Assembly: GCA_002633025.1 (NCBI GenBank)
Contig: NMRB01000699.1
Location: forward strand, 146,930 to 210,929
From: Notospermus geniculatus
Taxonomy: Eukaryota > Nemertea > Pilidiophora > Heteronemertea > Lineidae
DNA: 64,000 bases
Direction: 5' to 3'
This document shows positions 23,501 through 34,840 of this stretch, piece after piece. Position 1 is the first letter of the stretch. Every line of letters starts with the position of its first letter. Under the pieces are notes generated by a model. It was not told where the DNA came from, did no database searches, and saw only the letters and a program-made list of their open reading frames with translations. Position numbers and translations under genes: made by a program.

Positions 23501-26500
23501 ACATACACATTGTACCGGTATTCAATTCTGAGCCAACTCCAACAGCTGTTTAGTCAGAAATGTGGCAGAAAAAAAATTCAAATGATAAGATGGAAATCTT
23601 GCGATGATCAAAACTGACCACATCACTGAGGTAGTGTGGTCACAACAATGAAGAACTTTCAACTGAGACCAAGCGAATTTCACTTTTAATTTATTCTGCA
23701 TGTACTGTGGTGACCAATTGCCACGATTATTACAGAAACACTTTATATTATACAAGTACCAGTAAGAAAACACGAAACTGAGGATCAATAAACAACACAG
23801 CAAGAACAAGAGAGTTTCGAAAAAGCAAAGTACCGGTACCAATACAATAATCAAGTCTGAAATATTAGTAATGTTGTGGGAATTACTAAGCAAAGCCTAA
23901 AGACTATGGTCTTTTCGAGCAGATAGCGAACCGCCAGCATGAAGTCGGAGTTGTCAATTTCATTGTGTTTGTCTGACCCTGTTTTGTCCTGTCTCACCTT
24001 CGACAATGTGGTCACTCAGGTAGGTCTATTTGTTATCTAATGTTTGTCTGCCCTTTGCCGGTGAAATAGAAACCGGGCATGCCGGGCGGTATGCTATTTA
24101 CAATTCTTTCATCAAGCAGATTAACCGAAGTAAACTTTCACTTTCTGATAATACTCTTCCAGAAGTTGTTCAACTTTCATGCGATCATTCTCCGTGTATC
24201 GCATAAGAAATTTCTTATCCATCTGGCACATATCTGAACATTCGTTCCACTTAAAGTCTCGCTCAAGCCGACATGCAACCATGTCAACAATGCTCTCGAT
24301 CAATGCGTCATTGGCCATGTCATTCTTCCCCCAGAATTCTGGATGATGACGATTATCCTGGTAGTGTGACTGGACAGATTTATTCCATTCCTTTTGTGCA
24401 AAATCATCCAATTTCTGAAACTGCGATGTCGAACTGAACATAACAGCGTAACCAATAACCTCAAACGGCCCATATTTACTCATATCATGGGAGTCGTGCT
24501 GAGGTAACACTTTAGGAAGTGCACCAACTTCCACAAGAATTTCTGCTGTACGCCTGATTGAGCGACGATGGGACGCCACTTGGGAGTAATGCACAGGTAC
24601 GCCAAGGTCTACAAGTGCCTGAAACACATTTTCCTTGATTTCCCCAGGAACTTTTTCCACTTCAACACCATACTTGTATTCCTTGCGTGTTTTCAAATAA
24701 TCCAACGCCAGAAGTGCTTCCATTGTGTTCTTGTAATTCTTTCCCTTGAACTGAATATCCCCAGTTTCCCATCGCTCGGCGAACAGACAAAGTCCTGCCA
24801 ACCGCTCTACAGGGGAAAAGGACAAGATTCTCTCCAATGCATCTCGGTTGTATTTTCCAACTTGTTCCTCATGAGTGCTTGCCATTGCGTAAATGTCGTC
24901 TGTTTCACCTCAGGTCTAAAAATAATGAAACAATGCCTTTTAAGGTATCTAGGTATACTCATTAACATTCCAGTAAAAAAAGGTGGTAATAATTATAGAG
25001 GTAGCCGTGTTGATTGTTGAATGAATGAGTAGAAATGAAATAGGTAACACCATCTTTTAAATCAACTAGGATATATTGAGACAAGCTTTCGACCTGATGA
25101 AGGCCCGATAGGGTCGAAAGCTTGTCTCAAAGGGCCGTATTCTAGAACGTTCCTTAACATTAAGGTCCACCTTAAATCTATTGTTCTCGATGGTTTTACA
25201 ATAGACTTAAGGTCGACCTTAACATTAAGGAACGTTCTAGAATACGGGCCAATATATCCTAGTTGATTTAAAAGACGGTGTTACCTATTTCATTTCTATT
25301 TAAAAAAGGTGGGGCATTGTATTTCATGAAGTGGACATTCTCCAGCTGCATTTCTGTTATAGAAGAATAAAGCAGCTGAAATTAGTGTGGAGGTACAGTA
25401 CAAACCATTTTGGAATGGGACCTGCATATCAAGCATAGCACTGTACTGTGGTTCACTGTCCCCAAGACAGTCATGACAGTGATACCGTAGTACTAGTAGT
25501 CGTACGTCAATGAGTTCTTTGGAACATCCCAGGCATGCCAAATGATCTTACCGAATGCCTGACTTAAACTTTTGATAGCCAGAATTTGATTGCAGAGCAG
25601 GGCAGAAAATGGGCCTCAATGGTGACAAACACGAAGAGTAAACTCTGCCCAATGGACCACTTTAAATGGAATGGGCCTACACCTAAGCCAGACTACTTGG
25701 CCAACTCAAACATCTCAGATGGAGTGCCAATTATCAAATCGAACCCGATGTTTCAGTGATTTCACCAAAGTTGGAACCTTTTTACCCAATATCACCCCGT
25801 TGCCAAATGTCAGGATATAATTACGGATTGCCTACCTCACAACAGCGTATTTGAGCCAAAACTTAACAGCTGAATCCAAATTGCCACAACACACTGCAGA
25901 CCCGACTGAAGACTTTTAAAGAAACTGTTCAAGACCCAATCATTTATAGGCAAAATGGAAGGAGAATAGACTTGAGATTAAAACAAAAATGAGGATCAGT
26001 GGAGATGACTAAATGAACATGTCACCACAGACATGCCTGATGATGAAACTAAAAGCATGGAAATTCCAGAGATATGAGAGAGGAAATTATTGTGAAACGT
26101 ACGGATTGCCACATTTTTGGAGTATTTTGGAGTAGGAACAACAATACCTACATCAAAGCCAAACTGAAAATGGAGGGAAAAGTACCATTGTTGCATAAGA
26201 GGTGAAAGGAAAGTGCACATTTTTCCATCAAATCTGAGAATGAGAGCACATTTTGTTGCCACAAGACAAAACAGAGTGCTACGAAGACAAGGACAACGTT
26301 AAAATGACAAACTCAACATCACAAGGTACATTCCCCAACTTCACAAAACACCTTATATGAGATAAAATCATGGCAACACCTACATGAATCAGCAGTTAAA
26401 AGGATCTTGGCTCTCGATCATGGTCGCAGTCTTAGTTCCTGTATCGCATACAATGAAACACCAGTGCCAGGTCCTGGGTTTATCCAAGTTTCAGTATCAT

Positions 26501-27616
26501 AGTGATCACCATGCCATCTATGTGCAACACAAGGTACCACATGTAGCTTGCAATGTAGATTCCTATCAATGGTCCTTGGCAAGTTGGCCGATTATTGCTG
26601 GCCTCTGTGTACGGTGAAAAGGAACGGTGTCTTAATACCACAAGCAATGAGCAATAAAAATCAAACAAGAATGCAGGGTAAGCGTAGTATGAACAAAACA
26701 CCTAACACGTGATTTGATTTAAACAGTTTATTGTGTCAAAAGAACGGAAACAACAAAAGTTTCAGGGCATGTCAGTCAGATATGAGCCCTAAACACTAAA
26801 CAGGCATCTCTTGCTTTTGCTCAATTACCGTAGCGGGTAGGTTACTTGGCCCACACTCAGAAATTCAGTTTTTTAAGTTCAACTGCAGGAAGGATTAGTT
26901 AGACCTAGGCCTAGGCCAAGGCCTCGGCTATATTTGACGACATTCTTACTCTTAGGCTAAAAAGCCCCATGCCTTTTTCGCCTGAATTGAACGATGGTGC
27001 AAAGTTTGGCCTTCTTGGGGGGGCAGGGGGAGGAGTGGAGGGCTGAGGAGACTGTCTGAGATACCCGGGCTGTGAGATGCTCAACAACCACGACATTTTG
27101 ACAACAGACCTGTGGCATGTGTGGCTGTAATACACCTGCTCGGCTAAAGTTTAGAATCCCCGATCGGAAGTGACGTTACTCCATGATGGCACACAAATGG
27201 AAATCCTATTGTACAATGCAGCTTTATTCCGTCAATCAATGACCTTGGGCACTGATCGGGGATTCTAAACTCGTTCCACCTGCTCCACCATCATACACGG
27301 CAGAGAAGCCTAACGCCTAACGGGATTACGGGTAGGGAATTCTGAAATGCACTGAATAGTGTACATGTGTATACCTGTGCACGACGCACGTGCGTTTGTT
27401 ATGCGTCCGGGGGTCACGTGACCGCAATTTGCACGGCCAGGCCGATCCCTCCGATGCCATGCTGGCCCAAACGAACCTTATATTTACGATCGTATCAAGT
27501 TCACAGTCACCAGACAATAACAAGGGATACATTCGTACCTTAAGAAGACGATCATCCAGCCCCAGTTCATGAAAATAGACCACGTTTTTCTCAAATTTCG
27601 GTTCCTCGTCAACCAT
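17582..27616 (-). CDS. DDX56: ATP-dependent DEAD-box RNA helicase DDX56
   Basis: Eleven exons on the minus strand: 27616-27539, 23086-22844, 22038-21965, 21815-21645, 20757-20667, 20085-20020 (first base possibly 20084), 19566-19462, 19154-18972, 18892-18776, 18352-18178 and 17827 to 17632 or 17582. All junctions keep phase. Motifs in order: Q motif [10 protein letters not shown], Walker [23 protein letters not shown] within [19 protein letters not shown] and YIHRVGRTARG. Wording throughout matches DDX56, a nucleolar helicase of large ribosomal subunit assembly. The last exon ends VPDYL, then either reads to a stop at 17582 (515 aa in total) or splices at a gtaatt donor at 17631. The human protein has about 547 aa with a basic tail, so the true end may lie in the N gap. 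Intron 1 is about 4.5 kb and contains another gene. Confidence 0.95.
18556..18664. repeat. Foldback repeat in DDX56 intron
   Basis: ctattcataaacatacttaagtc is mirrored by gacttcagtagttttatgaatatggg. The layout (gggccctatt at one end, aatatgggccc at the other) resembles the hairpins at 25133-25253 and 62432-62541, but the sequence differs. Confidence 0.65.
21421..21591. mobile_element. CAGGC-ended element, 171 bp, 5-bp TSD actgc
   Basis: Begins caggcacggatccaaggggg and ends cccc..gtggatccgcctg, an imperfect terminal inverted repeat. It is flanked by actgc at 21416-21420 and 21592-21596. The interior (ggccaacaaatctgtaaaatcgac, cagtgcaccccctctttccc) matches the element at 41618-41776. It lies in the DDX56 intron between the DEAD-motif and SAT-motif exons. 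Confidence 0.88.
21869..21913. repeat. Short perfect hairpin
   Basis: ataccatggaggtataaaat is followed after a few bases by its reverse complement. It lies in the DDX56 intron just before the acceptor of the exon carrying the DEAD motif. No function is implied. Confidence 0.6.
22151..22625. mobile_element. 475-bp foldback element in DDX56 intron 2
   Basis: The left end agaccagactttttttattt plus cggattacgg is mirrored at the right end by ccgtaatcctaaaaataaaa plus gtctggcct. Inner parts also mirror each other loosely (attttatttttatt, cctccgacatt / cctccaacatt). There is no coding capacity. Confidence 0.7.
23922..24085. repeat. Dispersed repeat, inverted relative to 48420-48592
   Basis: The words cattgtgtttgtctgaccc, ttgtcctgtctcacc and cgacaatgtggtcactcag appear in reverse complement at 48420-48592. 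The two copies flank different genes: an intron of DDX56 and an intron of RMC1. Confidence 0.75.
24121..24885 (-). CDS. DUF5662-type protein, one-exon gene nested in DDX56 intron 1
   Basis: 254 codons, uninterrupted, starting [12 protein letters not shown] and ending VKVYFG. The middle reads [18 protein letters not shown] followed by [20 protein letters not shown]. The pattern HD.SK, then a helix, then H...N.HH..(F/Y)W is typical of the DUF5662 family known mainly from bacteria and phages. The conserved His and Asp residues suggest a metal site, but the function is unknown. The first 90 residues are an extra N-terminal region. The gene sits on the same strand as DDX56, wholly inside its first intron (27538-23087). 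An acceptor-like ttttag upstream of the ATG leaves room for a 5' untranslated exon. Confidence 0.82.
   Translation of the reverse strand: MASTHEEQVGKYNRDALERILSFSPVERLAGLCLFAERWETGDIQFKGKNYKNTMEALLALDYLKTRKEYKYGVEVEKVPGEIKENVFQALVDLGVPVHYSQVASHRRSIRRTAEILVEVGALPKVLPQHDSHDMSKYGPFEVIGYAVMFSSTSQFQKLDDFAQKEWNKSVQSHYQDNRHHPEFWGKNDMANDALIESIVDMVACRLERDFKWNECSDMCQMDKKFLMRYTENDRMKVEQLLEEYYQKVKVYFG
24987..25301. mobile_element. Palindromic element with 11-bp TSD and an inner insertion
   Basis: Flanked by aaaaaaggtgg on both sides (24976-24986 and 25302-25312). From about 25026 the left arm (gaaatgaaataggtaacacc, tcttttaaatcaactagg) is mirrored at the right end. The centre is a 17-bp perfect stem, gagacaagctttcgacc / ggtcgaaagcttgtctc. 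The right arm is interrupted by another hairpin (25133-25253). A partial copy lies at 34736-34840. Also within DDX56 intron 1. Confidence 0.8.
25133..25253. mobile_element. Hairpin MITE inserted in a larger palindrome
   Basis: gggccgtattctagaacgtt at one end and its near-perfect mirror at the other, with arms of about 50 bp. Removing it restores the surrounding palindrome (gcttgtctcaa joined to tatatcc). A diverged second copy is at 62432-62541, and a fragment ends near 49912. Confidence 0.85.
27150..27271. repeat. Short element with 17-bp inverted repeats
   Basis: gtttagaatccccgatc at the left is mirrored exactly at the right, about 120 bp apart. It lies just downstream (in + coordinates, to the left) of the first DDX56 exon, so inside intron 1. 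Confidence 0.75.
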
Positions 27617-28737
27617 GTTTCAATGCGAATTGTGTTATTTCCAATACTTGATTCACATCGAGTGTAAATCATGACAAGAAACGATGACGTCACGTATGAG
27701 GCGCGTCCACGCTCCTACCTCGTTCCAAGTGCTCTAAACACGGTCTCACTAACCAGTGAAGGTGCCACGTCTGTGTGCGATGACGTAATAAGGAGCGGGC
27801 GCCAAGAACCACACTTCATTTTGTGCTGAGTAAGATAAAAAACCAAAATATTCCTTTCTGAAAAAATCGAGGGTGCATGCAGTTCTTCAGGAAGCTGGCT
27901 TTTTATGAAGCAGACGTGGTTTTTTCCTTGCCTTGATCCCCATGATGAGCAAAAGGGAGGAATGAAGCACAACAATGAGTTAAGAAAAGTTTGCTTTTAT
28001 TTCTACATTTATGAAATATCTTCATTTTCTACATTTATGAAATATCTTCATCGTCATTATGATATACTGTATGGTAAACGGCAAGATTGTGGAATAACAA
28101 CCTTTTTCGATGGAGCTGTACAGTTACTGTCGCACATATGTTCGTTTCACGTATAGCCTATTTACATTGACTACCATAAGATGTCGCTTCTACAGTCAGA
28201 CGGCGGCCAAAATCGGCCAGACAGGTGTAACATCTGCCATTATTTCCATATGTCAGTGTTTACCCTTATTGTATGGGAAAATCGTCTGTTGTGTCCTCGT
28301 GTGCCAGGTAAAAACGTAAAAATATCATGACTGCCGGTTGTGCCAAAGACCCATTTGTTTCTTCACCGGGTTTTTGTTTGGTCACTTATTACATTGTTAT
28401 AAATGCTAAAATGGGCCTATAACTGGTTGCAATTTGTCATATACGTACATGTAATAGAAATGATCGAATGACCAGGTAATCCAGTGGACATACAAATTTC
28501 TCAGCGTCCGTCGGCCTTAGTGCGTCAACAAATAGCAAACTCAGGCCTAATGGATATATGCCAGGGAAATATCATCTTGACGCTACGACCAATGCAACAA
28601 CGACTGACCCGTGGACGGCATGCCAGTCTGTTTGTCAGAACACGTTTGTATCACATGGCCTCAACAACAATATTCACCCACGTTCATCCCTGAATTGACA
28701 ATATTAAAAGGTCTTTCAGAAATGTTCAAAAATTCTT

Positions 28738-29856
28738 TCATTTTTCTCGCAGACGATCACGCAGCCGACTTAACTTCTCCACTAACATAAGTCCGAACAC
28801 GAATTCCAAGGCACCAACCACAATGACGGCAGCCAGGAAAATGAAGCAGAGGCTGTAACGTTCGGCATAGCAAGAGGGACCGCCACTAGGTACAGGAGTA
28901 GACTCGGGGCCAACGTCCAGTTTTGGGCATTCTTGTTGTGAAGAAGTGTAGAAGATTGCAAGGACCACCAATCCCAAATTAACGCCCATTGCAATCAACT
29001 GTAGCAGTTTACTAATGAATATTTTCACTTCTGTCGTTCCACGAGATTCCAAACATCCCACGTTCCAGAGAGTCACCGCAGTTGCGACAAATGTCACGAC
29101 GACCGCTGAGTAGCCGACACCGGTCATTGGTTTCGAAAAATACGCGCCGCAGCACAACACCAGGGCGAGTGCAACAGTCAGGCAAATGGCAAGGAGGAGT
29201 AAAGTGATGCCAAAGCCACGGATCCGACACGCAAGCCATGGAACTCCACCGTGTTGTTCCCCGGAGAAGCAGGGTAGCCACGGGCGTCGACTCACTTCCG
29301 GTTCGAAGACGCGGATTGATAATGTCTGCTTTTTGTTGTCCTTGTTGGTGGGAAGTCCTCCAAGGTCTTCATCTGTGAGCTGCAAAGACGCGAAATGACA
29401 AAAATCTAATAAGACCGGCTGCGCTGCTGAGCAAGTTATTGTCCATCATTGCATATGAAAATAGAATCGGGTTTCTAACTTAAGGTGAAAGACATTGCTT
29501 CCTACCAGATTCGAACCCACGGACCCTCGCGTGAGGCATCAATCGCCAGCACTAAGAGGCAGCACGCCTTAACCACTAGGCCAAATCCCCATCTTCGAAA
29601 AAGATGGTTCAATGACCTATGCACATTGCTATTAATTGTGCATTTAATAGGCCTAGTGCGTGGCGACAGTTGAACGTTGGCTCAGTCACGTAACCTTTTC
29701 ATCCGATTTTGATGACTGTTGTTTAATTAATTTAAAAGATGTCGTTGGAATGTTGAATATAGATTGTGATTCACTTACCAGTGACTTTTGAGGACAGTCG
29801 ATAACGATCTGGGGGAATCCCAGCTTCTCACCAGTCTTCTTATCAAGCAAGTCCAT
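28738..29856 (-). CDS. Four-transmembrane protein, family not recognised
   Basis: Two coding exons: 29856-29779 (MDLLDKKTGEKLGF...) and 29379-28738, joined in phase after CPQKSL, giving 239 residues. The region upstream of the ATG continues to an acceptor at 29868, so there is a further 5' untranslated exon. Hydrophobic segments lie at about residues 82-108, 114-137, 153-175 and 205-230. The termini are polar, and a Cys- and Pro-containing loop joins the third and fourth segments (QQECPKLDV...GGPSCY). The topology resembles MS4A or other tetraspan proteins, but no family signature could be identified. It probably resides in the plasma membrane or another cell membrane. It ends about 1.1 kb upstream of the DDX56 start. 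Confidence 0.8.
29485..29618 (-). mobile_element. tRNA-derived SINE-like element
   Basis: On the minus strand: gtcattgaaccatc, a small hairpin, then tggcctagtggttaaggc (RNA polymerase III A-box type), a long variable arm, then gggttcgaatctggt (B-box type) and ggaagcaatgtctttcacc. Spacing between the boxes is that of a tRNA with a long variable arm (Leu or Ser type). The acceptor stem is not well formed, so I call it a tRNA-derived repeat, not a working tRNA. A permuted relative is at 13068-13342. Confidence 0.75.
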
Positions 29857-30125
29857 ACTTTTGACGTTCTGGAAAGGAAAAGGAAAGCAATGAGAAACAG
29901 CTGAGCTGGCAAATTTAATTGTTCCGTTGGAAAATCCCTTTGGCACATGGCCAGAAGCCACGTCATCAGATCAATGGAAGAGTGACCTCTGCCCCCAATC
30001 TGCATACAAATGTATTTGAATACCAGGCAGACATGAGGCATGATGTCATATCAAAGACGATGAATCATATTTCCGCCGACGTCATCGGTATGAACTTCTG
30101 ACACTTGCACGATTTTCGTTCCCGC

Positions 30126-30342
30126 AGGGTCGATTTTTTAAACGATAGCTAAGATAAACCTCGGTTTAACCATCGGCTGTTCTGAAAACCGCTAATTAAT
30201 CAAAGTAAACATTTTTATTTTTAGAATGTTTGGCTATCAACGATTCATAAAATCGAAAAATTCACTTCGATTAACAAACAGTTTGTCAACTATGGGTTAA
30301 TGAACCCGATGGTTATCTTAGCCATCGTTTATAAAATCGGCC
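30126..30342. repeat. Foldback repeat, about 217 bp
   Basis: gggtcgattttttaaacgat plus agctaagataa is mirrored by ttatcttagccatcgtttat plus aaaatcggccc at the far end. Arms of about 33 bp, non-coding centre. Confidence 0.75.
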
Positions 30343-30613
30343 CGCAGTGGCGCGCACTTCGGCGTGCCAATGATTTAAGTCTTGAGCGTGAGGAGTGCGT
30401 GAACGTGCGGGGGTGCGTGCCATGCCGAAGAGAGAATTTTGAAATGTTCAAAAATTCGGCACGCATCAATGATCTTGCATGTGCGTGCCACTTGCGTGAA
30501 CCATGCGTGAACACTGCGCGAACTCGGCGCACTGCCGACGGTGCGCGTCAATGCGCGAAGTCGTCGGGGCGATGCGGGAAGACTTCTGTAACTATGCGTG
30601 TCGTGCGTGACAT

Positions 30614-30746
30614 TAGGGACTTCCGGCAAGGCTCCGTGTCATCGATCCGTATCACGTATGACGTATGTCTTTAATAGAAAATGCATTAGCTCGACACGTC
30701 ATACGTGATACGGATCGATGATACGGAGCCTTGCCGGAAGTCCCTA
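30614..30746. repeat. Foldback MITE, 133 bp
   Basis: tagggacttccggcaaggct at the left and its mirror ending agtcccta at the right. The arms continue through atcgatccgtatcacgta, about 50 bp in all. Terminal TA on each side would fit a TA target site. Confidence 0.8.
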
Positions 30747-31475
30747 TTGCGGGACAATGCGGTACGGTAGACGTGAACAATGCGCGAACAGTACTTAAAG
30801 CTATGCGTAAACAAGTCGCCGAGCATTGCGTAGACAGTGCGTAACTTATGCGAACAGGGCGCAAACACGGCTTCACCGAAATGGCACGCCTTGCCACAAC
30901 GCATTGCGGGGACAAAAATCGTGCAAGTGTCAGGGTGGCATTACTCTAGTTCAGGGCAACTTAGATCGAGCGGAACATTGCGGCTGCGTAGGAAGACCGG
31001 CTTCCTGCCGGAGATCCAGTCGTAACACACATGCGTCGAGTCATGTGCGCGAGCGGGCCACGCGAACACTTCTATCGCAGCTCAAATTAGCTTTTATCTG
31101 CCGGTCGGGAGGCCGAGAGAAGCGTGTCACGATTATATGTATTCATAAATCATGATTTCAGGTACAGCGCCTACTAAGTAGGCCCTAAAAACAATGCTTG
31201 ACAACATAACAGCCCAAGATGACATTTCGAGGTCCGAATTTCAAGTGTGCGGCTATTCTGTCTCGACGGTGTTTGAGTAGGAAAACAATACAGTGACTCA
31301 AATTGTTTCAATTTTTGTCTTGCTATCTCAAGTACATGTACTAATAACAATCCTTGTCGACACGACCAGTGACACGGGGTCTGAATTTCAAGTGCTAGTG
31401 CTCTTGTGTCCGACCGCGGTGTTCGTGGTGTTAGAATTTAGGGGAAAAAGCTCATGTGGCTCTTGAATCACTACC

Positions 31476-31735
31476 AAGGGAGTAAGAAATAAAAGTGGAA
31501 AATAAGAAGTGGGAAATATTTGAATTTTGCGCGTTTTTTTTCAATTTCTCAAATTGGGAGAATTTTTTTCCCATTTTGAGAAAATTTCTTAAAATGACAT
31601 AACATTTTTTTAGAGTTTTGGGCGATATTTCTCAAAATGGGGAAAAAATTTCTCCCAATTTGAGAAATTGAAAAATTCGTGCAAAATTCCAAAATATCCC
31701 ACTTCTAATTTTCCACTTTTATTTCTTACTCCCTT
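31476..31735. repeat. Foldback MITE, 260 bp
   Basis: aagggagtaagaaataaaag at the left is mirrored at the right end. Inner arms match as ttctcaaattgggagaa and its mirror. The arms total about 110 bp. Confidence 0.85.
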
Positions 31736-31970
31736 TTACCGGTACTTCAATTGTAATTGGTTGCTCTAGTTCCGACTGGTAAAAAGGATGTCCGATTATT
31801 AATTAGGCCTAACCATTCATTACATGTACACGTATTGCCCTTCCTTCTTTCTTGTACATGCATATTTTTGATTTTGATAAAAATTATAGCTTTGACAGGG
31901 AAAGTCAGCAACACACCGGGCGATATCGCAATAAACGATCTGGCCGCGAGCGAGGAATAAAGGACAATCA

Positions 31971-32102
31971 AGGAGTTTTCGCAAAGCGCCCGAAACGCCA
32001 ACGCGAACGCCAACCTGACCCATTGTTCGATGCCACACGAAGAGAGCACCGAAAAAAGGACAGACGTTCGCGTGGGCGTTTCGGGGGCTTGCGAAAACTC
32101 TG
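31971..32102. mobile_element. 130-bp foldback family, copy 1 of 4
   Basis: Ends ggagttttcgcaaagcgccc and its mirror. The centre, attgttcgatgccac.cgaagagagcacc, is conserved in all copies. This copy has slightly diverged ends. Confidence 0.85.
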
Positions 32103-32854
32103 TATATAGTTAGGCCCGTATTCGAATGGTCATTGTAAAGCAATAAATTCTTATCCCGTCGTTGAGCTCAACGACGAAGAGCAATGAAACCAAAACTCCT
32201 GTCACCGGTAACCAAAATTCGACACTCGGCTGACAGAAGAGTTCGTCGTCTGTTCTGCGTCGTAAATAGGCCTACCCCGCCCCCACCCCCACCCCGATCT
32301 CGGCGTCTTCCCCATGGCAGGCTTACTTCAGTCCTATTCAACTATATAGGCCTAGCCTATCATGCTTGTATAGTGTATGAATCCATTACGACACCGGATC
32401 TCAAGTCGAAATCCCAGGCATGCCGGCCGACGACAAATTGCAACGAAACGATATTCGGACCTCGCATCGACGCTCCAGAGACCTACCGTTTGTATAAATA
32501 GTGGTGGAGTATCCCTTCCCGAATGCAGAATGGTGAGCACAGTAAAATGCCCCTCAAACGACAGCGTCTTCAGCAGAAAAACGACTGACAGTAGGCGAAT
32601 CAGCTGATCGTGTGTCAACGATGACCTCAATATTAAATATTATAAGTGTAAGGCTACCGTATTTTGTTATGTGGAACACCCACTGGACTTTGTGCGATGG
32701 ATTTCCCAGGCCAAGGCATTGTCAGTGGCCCCCGCAGTGGCCTAGTTTTTTTATGATGACTCGGGGGATTACGATTTTCATGTGGGTGTTTAATGGCCAG
32801 GGCTATGAATTCCGTGAAAGGGACTGAATGCGAACAGTTGATCGATGACAATAA

Positions 32855-33004
32855 TAGGGAGGTTGAGATCAGCGACTTATCACGGATCCTTATACGTATA
32901 CGGATAAAATTCCGTAAAAGGAGGACAAATGTTGTGTACATTTCGATCCGTACGGCGTATACGTACAAGGATCCGGTGATACGTCGCTGATCTCAACCTC
33001 CCTA
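32855..33004. repeat. Foldback MITE, 150 bp
   Basis: tagggaggttgagatcagcg at the left is mirrored perfectly at the right end (tcgctgatctcaacctcccta). The arms continue imperfectly through ggatccttatacgtatacgg. Confidence 0.85.
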
Positions 33005-33436
33005 CTGATTTTAATTAATTTATTTATTTGAACTTTATACTGTGTACAATCAATAAAACAATCAATAAAACAACCAGTAAAACAAAAAAACTACGTATTT
33101 GCTGAGTCAATCATCCGCAAATATTTTTTTTTCGTAAAAATGCTTTCAATTTAGCACTAAAATATAATAAATATTATTATTATTATTATTAAATATTTTG
33201 ACCGGTTTGGACTAGCGTTGTTCCGGATGAATCGGTCTGACGACGCATCAATCAATAATTTCTCTATTGATATCCTGGTGTAAAAATGATACACCTGGCG
33301 CAGCAATGAATAGCTGGGGCCGTTCTCAAATTTTACTGTCAGTGCAAACTTTGCGTTAATAGCTTGATCTACTAATTAGGCCTACATTATTTGTGAAGCA
33401 GCCGATGCGTACGGAAGAATTTTGCAAGAAACTCTA

Positions 33437-33600
33437 GCACAGCAACATCGCAAGCGATCTGGTCGCCATCAAAAATCGGCTCTGTTGATGTCAGAAGGCG
33501 TGGAACCTTCTCGCCAGCGATGCTGGCCCATCAAACAATACCAAAACGGACATCGCCTAGTCTGCGGTGGCTGGCAGAAAGATACCGTAGGTGGCGAGTA
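33437..33600. repeat. Dispersed repeat, related to 10318-10530
   Basis: Shares ttctcgccagcgatg, catcaaacaataccaaaac and catcgcctagtctgcggtgg with 10318-10530, in the same orientation. Non-coding. Confidence 0.65.
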
Positions 33601-34735
33601 GGCCTACATGTAGATATCGCTTCCCTACGCACTTGTGTACCGCACCCCCTTCGAGAGCGAGTAGGCCTAAACCGAAGGGGCGCGGTGCACAACTGCGTCA
33701 GGCAGTCAGGGGGTTTATCGCCTCGTGTGCTGCTGAGGCAACGCGCAGCAAGAGAAGAACACTCAGCGACTAAGGCGACAGTCTAAGAAACTTTGAAGGA
33801 CGAATTGAAATGAATTTTAGACCAAAAAATTGAGAGATGGGGGAACATCGAAACCGGAAATGGTTACTGACCTCGTGGGGAATGTAGAAGGGTCTCACAC
33901 GGCTAACCACTAACGTCTTAAGTCTTCTTTCTTCTTATTCTTTCTTGATAGGCCTAAATGATAGTAATTTAGGCTGATGGAGTCGCTCGTATAGTTCAGT
34001 GTCTCCTCGAGCGATATCAAATGCAAATTGAACGCCCCACCTCTACAAAGACCATTTATTACGCAAGCCTGGTTTCGAAATAATGTGAAATTTCACCATT
34101 AGGAAATTCTAAAGTTGTTTCCAAAACGAAAATCACCAGTTCATTCTAGAAAAATTACGGCGTCACACGCAGGCTACGGATACCGGTGTAGACGGAATGT
34201 CGGACGTTTATTTAAAAACGACGACAATTTGGCAGCAGACAGCACAAGTGAGGGGAGAACAGAACAAAGCTGCTTCGATAACGGTATGTTGGATTGGCCA
34301 AAATTATTATTCAACGATGTGAACCATTTGATAATTCAGCAAATCTGAAATGAAAGTACAGGAAAACCACGCCCATGTCACACGCATGATCCCGCGATGC
34401 ATATTGCGACACATCGGAGACAATAAGTAACATGAGAATCGCGTGATAATAAATTATAATATATTTATGGTATGTCCTATATTTGGTCAGTTTTACAAAC
34501 CAAGGAGCTTATAAAAAAATCGCTGTTCAGAAAATGTTGACAATGATTTATCGGCGCGTGGCGAAATCCAGGGTTGTTTGCAGGGTTGTGTTGGGCAATA
34601 TTGTAGGTCTTCTAGAGGCAGCTTTTAGGCATATTGATATGATTATAACACAAAATCGGTGGCATGAGGATCCAACTAGGGCATCATTTTTGAAGTAAAA
34701 TTTCGTCGATGATGATGTCAACATTTGGTCCAATA

Positions 34736-34840
34736 ATTATAGAGGTACCGTAGCCGTGTTGATCGTTGAATGAATGAGTAGAAGTGAAAGTAGATAACAC
34801 CGTCTTTTAAATCAACTTGGTTATATTGAGACAAGCTTTG
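34736..34840. mobile_element. Partial copy of the 24987-25301 element
   Basis: Begins ttatagaggtaccgtagccg and runs through cgtcttttaaatcaacttgg to agacaagctttgg, matching the left half of 24987-25301. The right half is missing. Confidence 0.75.

Noticed and set aside
25080-25132. Possible hammerhead ribozyme: CTGATGA and GAAA occur in the right order around a small stem in the centre of the 24987-25301 element
   Set aside because: The space between the outer stem and CTGATGA is too short for a proper stem I, and a single perfect 17-bp hairpin explains the sequence better. The similar piece at 50224-50258 also lacks the flanking stems.
29507-29582. Functional tRNA gene
   Set aside because: A-box and B-box are good, but no clean acceptor stem could be formed and the same sequence is part of a dispersed element.
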